This document shows, in pieces, positions 60,748 to 64,000 of a stretch of DNA of 64,000 bases. Positions within the stretch are counted from its first letter, which is position 1; every line of letters begins with the position of its first letter. The notes under the pieces are model-generated. The model worked only from the letters and a program-made list of their open reading frames with translations. It ran no database searches and was not told the DNA's origin. This DNA comes from Thiodiazotropha sp040793985. Lineage in GTDB: Bacteria; Pseudomonadota; Gammaproteobacteria; Chromatiales; Chromatiaceae. The position numbers were made by a program, and so were the translations under genes. The DNA lies in the NCBI GenBank assembly GCA_040793985.1, contig JBFNJI010000006.1:124001-188000 (forward strand). The letters run 5' to 3'.

Positions 60748-61071
60748 TCAAACGTTAAAGCTCTCACCACATCCACACTCGCCCTTGGCGTTGGGATTGT
60801 TGAATTTAAAACCTTCATTCAGGCCCTCGCGGGCATAGTCGACCTCGGTGCCATCCAGGTAGACAAGACTCTTCGAATCGACAATAACCTGCACTCCGCG
60901 ATCCTCGAAGACCTGATCGTCTTCCCCGAGCTCGTCCACAAATTCCATTTCGTAGGCCATCCCGGAACAGCCTGATGTGCGCACGCTCAGGCGGATGCCC
61001 ACACCCTTGCCCCGGTTGGCGAGAAAGGCCTGGACTCGGTCGGCTGCCGCCTCTGTAATCGTAATTCCCAT
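60748..61071 (-). CDS. iscA: Fe-S assembly protein IscA
   Basis: 107 residues, A-type carrier. Three conserved cysteines: Cys in VRTSGCSGMAYEME and the pair in KGECGCGESFNV. Carries an iron or cluster between IscU and targets. Followed by the hairpin at 60695, preceded by iscU with 37 bases between. Confidence 0.95.
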   Translation of the reverse strand: MGITITEAAADRVQAFLANRGKGVGIRLSVRTSGCSGMAYEMEFVDELGEDDQVFEDRGVQVIVDSKSLVYLDGTEVDYAREGLNEGFKFNNPNAKGECGCGESFNV

Positions 61072-61108
61072 GTCTACTACTCTACCAGATCACATCGTCC
61101 AGTTGCGG

Positions 61109-61492
61109 TCATTTCTCTTTTTTTTCCGAGAAGTCTTTAATCGCCGCCTTGATGGCATCCTCGGCCAACACCGAGCAGTGCACCTTGACCGGTGGGAGAG
61201 CCAGCTCATCGGCAATGTCTGAATTCTTGATCTCCTGTGCCTGTTCCAGGGTTTTACCCTTGACCCATTCGGTGAGCAGACTGCTGGAGGCTATTGCCGA
61301 ACCGCAACCGTAGGTTTTGAAGCGGGCATCCTCGATGACACCGTCATCGTTGACCTTTATCTGCAGGCGCATCACGTCGCCGCATGCTGGCGCGCCCACC
61401 ATGCCAGTGCCGACACTGGTGTCGTCTTTGTCGAAGCTACCCACGTTCCGCGGGTTTTCGTAATGATCCAGAACCTTGTCACTGTATGCCAT
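61109..61492 (-). CDS. iscU: Fe-S scaffold IscU
   Basis: 127 residues. Three cluster cysteines: GAPACGDVMRLQIKV, KTYGCGSAIASSSLLTEW and LPPVKVHCSVLAEDAI; the LPPVK motif is bound by HscA. Standard scaffold of the ISC pathway. It ends in the KKEK tail normal for the family. Confidence 0.96.
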   Translation of the reverse strand: MAYSDKVLDHYENPRNVGSFDKDDTSVGTGMVGAPACGDVMRLQIKVNDDGVIEDARFKTYGCGSAIASSSLLTEWVKGKTLEQAQEIKNSDIADELALPPVKVHCSVLAEDAIKAAIKDFSEKKEK

Positions 61493-61525
61493 GATCTACA
61501 ACCTCTGAATGACGGAGCTTGCGTA

Positions 61526-62740
61526 CTAATGCGCAGCCCATTGAATAGATTTCAGATCGATGCCCTCTTTGAACATCTCCCAAAGGGGCGAAAGCTCCCG
61601 CAAGCGCTCCACTTCGGTTTGAATCTTTTTAATTGCGTAATCCACCTCTTGCATGGAGGAAAACCGTCCCAGGGTAAAACGAATCGAGCTGTGAGCCAGC
61701 TCGTCTTCACGTCCCAGGGCGCGTAAAACATAACTCGGTTCAAGACTTGCGGAGGTGCAGGCTGAACCTGATGAAACAGCAAGATCCTTCAGCGCCATGA
61801 TCAGTGATTCACCTTCCACAAAGGCGAAGCTGACATTCAGATTACCGGCGATCCGCTGATCCTTATCGCCGTTGAGATAGACCTCTTCAATATCGTTGAT
61901 CCCGTCCCAAAGACGGTTACGCAACCCGAGAACACGCTCATTTTCCGCCGCCATCTCTTCTCCTGCGAGCCTGAACGCCTCCCCCATGCCGACGATCTGG
62001 TGGGTTGCCAGGGTACCCGAGCGCATGCCGCGTTCGTGACCGCCTCCATGTGTCTGAGCCTCCAGGCGTACCCGGGGCTTACGCCTGACGTAGAGTGCGC
62101 CGATGCCCTTGGGTCCATAGATCTTGTGAGCCGAGAAGGACATCAGATCGACCTTCATGGTCTGTAGATCGATAGGCACCTTGCCTGCGCTCTGTGCGGC
62201 ATCCACATGAAACAGGATCTTGCGCTCCCGGGTGATTTCGCCGATGGCCTGGATGTCCTGGATCACGCCTATTTCATTGTTGACATGCATAATCGAAACG
62301 AGAATGGTGTCCTCACGCAGCGCGGCTTGCAGCTTATTCAGATCGACAAGACCATCGGGCTCGGGATCGAGATAGGTAACTTCATAACCGTGGCGCTCCA
62401 GCTGCCGGCAGGTATCGAGCACCGCCTTGTGTTCTGTTTTGACCGTGACGATATGACGTCCCTTCTTGGCATAGAACTCCGCCACGCCTTTGATTGCCAG
62501 GTTGTCCGATTCAGTGGCGCCAGATGTCCAGACAATCTCCTTGGGATCGGCATTCACCAGCTCGGCTACCTGCTGCCGCGCCCTGCTGATGGCTTCATCC
62601 GCTGTCCAGCCAAAAGCGTGGGATCGGGAGGCGGCATTGCCGAAATCACCATCCGGAGTAAGGTAACGGCACATAATTTCCGCAACCCGCGGATCCACCG
62701 GCGTAGTGGCCGAGTAATCCATGTAGATGGGTAACTTCAT
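61526..62740 (-). CDS. iscS: Cysteine desulfurase IscS
   Basis: 404 residues from ATG 62740 (MKLPIYMDYSATTPVD), with GGAG six bases upstream; the frame continues to 62767 inside the end of iscR. PLP lysine in MSFSAHKIYGPKG, substrate loop Cys in SSGSACTSASLEPSY, and other group I signatures (VDAAQSAGKVPIDL). It removes sulfur from cysteine for clusters and tRNA thiolation. It follows iscR by 23 bases. Confidence 0.96.
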   Translation of the reverse strand: MKLPIYMDYSATTPVDPRVAEIMCRYLTPDGDFGNAASRSHAFGWTADEAISRARQQVAELVNADPKEIVWTSGATESDNLAIKGVAEFYAKKGRHIVTVKTEHKAVLDTCRQLERHGYEVTYLDPEPDGLVDLNKLQAALREDTILVSIMHVNNEIGVIQDIQAIGEITRERKILFHVDAAQSAGKVPIDLQTMKVDLMSFSAHKIYGPKGIGALYVRRKPRVRLEAQTHGGGHERGMRSGTLATHQIVGMGEAFRLAGEEMAAENERVLGLRNRLWDGINDIEEVYLNGDKDQRIAGNLNVSFAFVEGESLIMALKDLAVSSGSACTSASLEPSYVLRALGREDELAHSSIRFTLGRFSSMQEVDYAIKKIQTEVERLRELSPLWEMFKEGIDLKSIQWAAH

Positions 62741-62763
62741 CTCAAACTCCGACATCGATTTCA

Positions 62764-63264
62764 TCAAGCGCCTGCCATGTCGCCTGATCCATCCGTCAAT
62801 GACACATCCAGCCCCGGTTGTTCCTGGTTGGGGTGGTCCTGCCGGTCTGCGACCTCTCGCACCGCCTGTCTATCCATCAGGTCCTGCAGACTTATCTTGT
62901 TGAGGTAGCCGTAGATCTGATTGCTCAGATCGGACCATAAATCGTGGGTCAGGCAGCGTTCGTTATTTTGGCAATTGTGGGCACCGTTGCAGCGGGTGGT
63001 GTCGATATTTTCATCAACTGCGGAGATCACCTCGCCTACAAAGATCTCATTTGCCCCCCTGCCAAGGCTGTAACCACCGCCCGGACCGCGGACGCTGGCG
63101 ACCAGTGATTTTTTACGCAAGCGGGAAAATAACTGCTCCAGGTAGGAGAGGGATATCCCCTGGCGCTGAGCTATGTCAGCAAGGGTTATTGGGCCCTCAC
63201 CGTAATGGAGGGATAGGTCCAGCATTGCGGTCACTGCGTATCGGCCTTTTGTGGTTAGCTTCAC
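62764..63264 (-). CDS. iscR: Fe-S cluster regulator IscR
   Basis: 166 residues, GTG start at 63264 with GGAG upstream. Rrf2-type winged helix (MKLTTKGRYAVTAMLDLSLH; ISLSYLEQLFSRLRKK), then cluster ligands Cys92, Cys98, Cys104 and His107 (RCNGAHNCQNNERCLTH), the same residue numbers as in E. coli. Holo-IscR represses the isc promoter. The C-terminal tail (about 145-166) is hydrophilic and variable. Confidence 0.96.
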   Translation of the reverse strand: MKLTTKGRYAVTAMLDLSLHYGEGPITLADIAQRQGISLSYLEQLFSRLRKKSLVASVRGPGGGYSLGRGANEIFVGEVISAVDENIDTTRCNGAHNCQNNERCLTHDLWSDLSNQIYGYLNKISLQDLMDRQAVREVADRQDHPNQEQPGLDVSLTDGSGDMAGA

Positions 63265-63295
63265 TTCTCGAGCTCCGTGAATATATCCAAACGCT

Positions 63296-63323
63296 AATAT
63301 ACATTCCCAAGCAAAATAGTCAA
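63296..63323 (-). promoter_or_regulatory. isc operon promoter with partial IscR-type site
   Basis: On the minus strand TTGACT (63318-63323), 16-base spacer and TATATT (63296-63301), 32 bases before the iscR start. The -35 region, AATCTTGACTATTTTGCT, resembles the left half of a type 1 IscR site; the right half is weak. This fits autorepression by IscR, and the match to a full site is imperfect. Confidence 0.65.
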
Positions 63324-63339
63324 GATTATCCCACCCGGT

Positions 63340-64000
63340 TTATTTGGTGGTTTTCTCTTCCTCGGGATCCTCTTCATCCAGTTTCTGCAGCTCTTCTGCC
63401 GTTGATATGATCTCGCAGGAGTCGAGTGTTGGCAGATTCTCTTCGCTCTCCTCAATGCCCAGGCGCTTCAGGGCCTCGCACATCGACTCCATTTTCTTAT
63501 CCATTACGTGAATATGGTCAAGCATGCAGTTGATGGCATGGGCAACCGGATCGGCTGCATCCTTGGTCGCGCCATAGGCGTCGAAACCGATCTTCTTGGC
63601 GATCTTCTCCCGATGCTCCGCCTGCTCCGGCTTCTTTGCGGTAATCAGCTTGCCGGGAACACCCACTACAGTCGAACCTGCTGGCACATCCTTCACCACC
63701 ACCGAGTTGGAGCCGATTCTGACTCCTTCGCCGATCACGATCGGGCCCAGCACCTTCGCTCCCGCGCCAACAACCACGTTGTCTTCCAGGGTGGGATGGC
63801 GCTTTCCTTTCTCCCAGCTGGTTCCGCCCAGGGTGACGCCGTGATAGAGCGTGCAATCATCACCGATCACTGCGGTCTCTCCGACCACAACCCCCATCCC
63901 GTGATCGATGAAAAAACGCCTGCCGATCACCGCCCCAGGATGGATCTCTATGCCAGTCAGCAACCTGGCGACATTGGAGATCACCCGGGCGAACCACTTC
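63340..64000 (-). CDS. cysE: Serine acetyltransferase CysE (5' part beyond window)
   Basis: The open frame continues off the right edge, so the N-terminal domain is missing. What is here is the left-handed beta helix (GIEIHPGAVIGRRFFIDHGMGVVVGET and GGTSWEKGKRHPTLEDNVV, with DHG and GKRHP active-site region) and a C-terminal tail of about 100 residues. CysE makes O-acetylserine for cysteine. The tail beyond residue NSVVVKDVPAGSTVVGVPGK is longer than in E. coli and very acidic at the end. It precedes iscR, a common order that links cysteine supply to cluster assembly. Confidence 0.9.
   Translation of the reverse strand, partial: KWFARVISNVARLLTGIEIHPGAVIGRRFFIDHGMGVVVGETAVIGDDCTLYHGVTLGGTSWEKGKRHPTLEDNVVVGAGAKVLGPIVIGEGVRIGSNSVVVKDVPAGSTVVGVPGKLITAKKPEQAEHREKIAKKIGFDAYGATKDAADPVAHAINCMLDHIHVMDKKMESMCEALKRLGIEESEENLPTLDSCEIISTAEELQKLDEEDPEEEKTTK

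Noticed and set aside
1..64000. tRNA, rRNA, CRISPR array, prophage and full insertion sequences
   Set aside because: Looked for T-loop motifs, regular repeat-spacer units, integrase and transposase motifs; none was convincing.

Overview
The window reads as chromosome of a sulfur-oxidising gammaproteobacterium, probably a Chromatiales-like chemolithoautotroph (free-living or symbiotic). The evidence is a thiosulfohydrolase gene (soxB) beside a TtrSR-like two-component system, CysZ, a diheme cytochrome c, a CbbY-like phosphatase, an orphan glycolate-oxidase iron-sulfur subunit, and typical gammaproteobacterial neighbourhoods (dksA-gluQ, darP-recJ, cysE-iscRSUA-hscBA-fdx-iscX). No rRNA, tRNA, CRISPR array, prophage or complete insertion sequence was recognised; the assignment to a group is inference.

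Layout. 1-6.3 kb: a partial membrane protein, a small inverted-repeat element, soxB with a strongly folded leader, and a FixJ-type regulator with a PhnD-sensor histidine kinase. 6.4-19 kb: housekeeping (nfo, a LysE exporter, cysZ, an aminotransferase, a CbbY-like phosphatase, dksA, gluQ, darP, recJ), a lone batD, a SET-domain protein, dsbA and a glutathione-transferase-like protein. 19-34.7 kb: a large PilZ-like protein, a Sel1 protein, glcF, slt, an 811-residue protein carrying a class III nucleotidyl-cyclase domain, rsd/algQ, envelope proteins, a MidA-type methyltransferase, a pteridine reductase, glutamate dehydrogenase and a hemerythrin. 34.7-45.3 kb: a YoaA-type helicase, a PilZ-DUF1631-GGDEF-EAL protein, mrcB, a diheme cytochrome and an L,D-transpeptidase.

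44.6-57.5 kb is the most distinctive part: a proteobacterial dedicated sortase system. A minus-strand operon holds pdsO, a candidate 53-codon gene, the VIT-VWA sortase target ending in LPQTA plus membrane anchor, a class GN sortase, a class I amidotransferase and an L,D-transpeptidase, almost all overlapping. Divergently, a short phosphate-binding-like protein, an outer-membrane barrel and a GGDEF-EAL protein lie between this operon and its expected regulators PdsR and PdsS. I infer an envelope module in which the sortase tethers a VWA protein and surface state is linked to c-di-GMP and to cell-wall crosslinking.

57.6-64 kb is a complete ISC iron-sulfur cluster operon behind cysE, with a good promoter and a partial IscR-like site before iscR, and a terminator-like hairpin directly before hscB.

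Non-coding observations: two small elements with related terminal inverted repeats (441-594 and 8883-9058), a third unrelated one (31348-31614) with a lone end at iscX (57864), and a 69-base folded region followed by a terminator upstream of soxB. There are also several gene overlaps that bear on start-site choice, notably darP, whose conserved N-terminus has no standard start codon.
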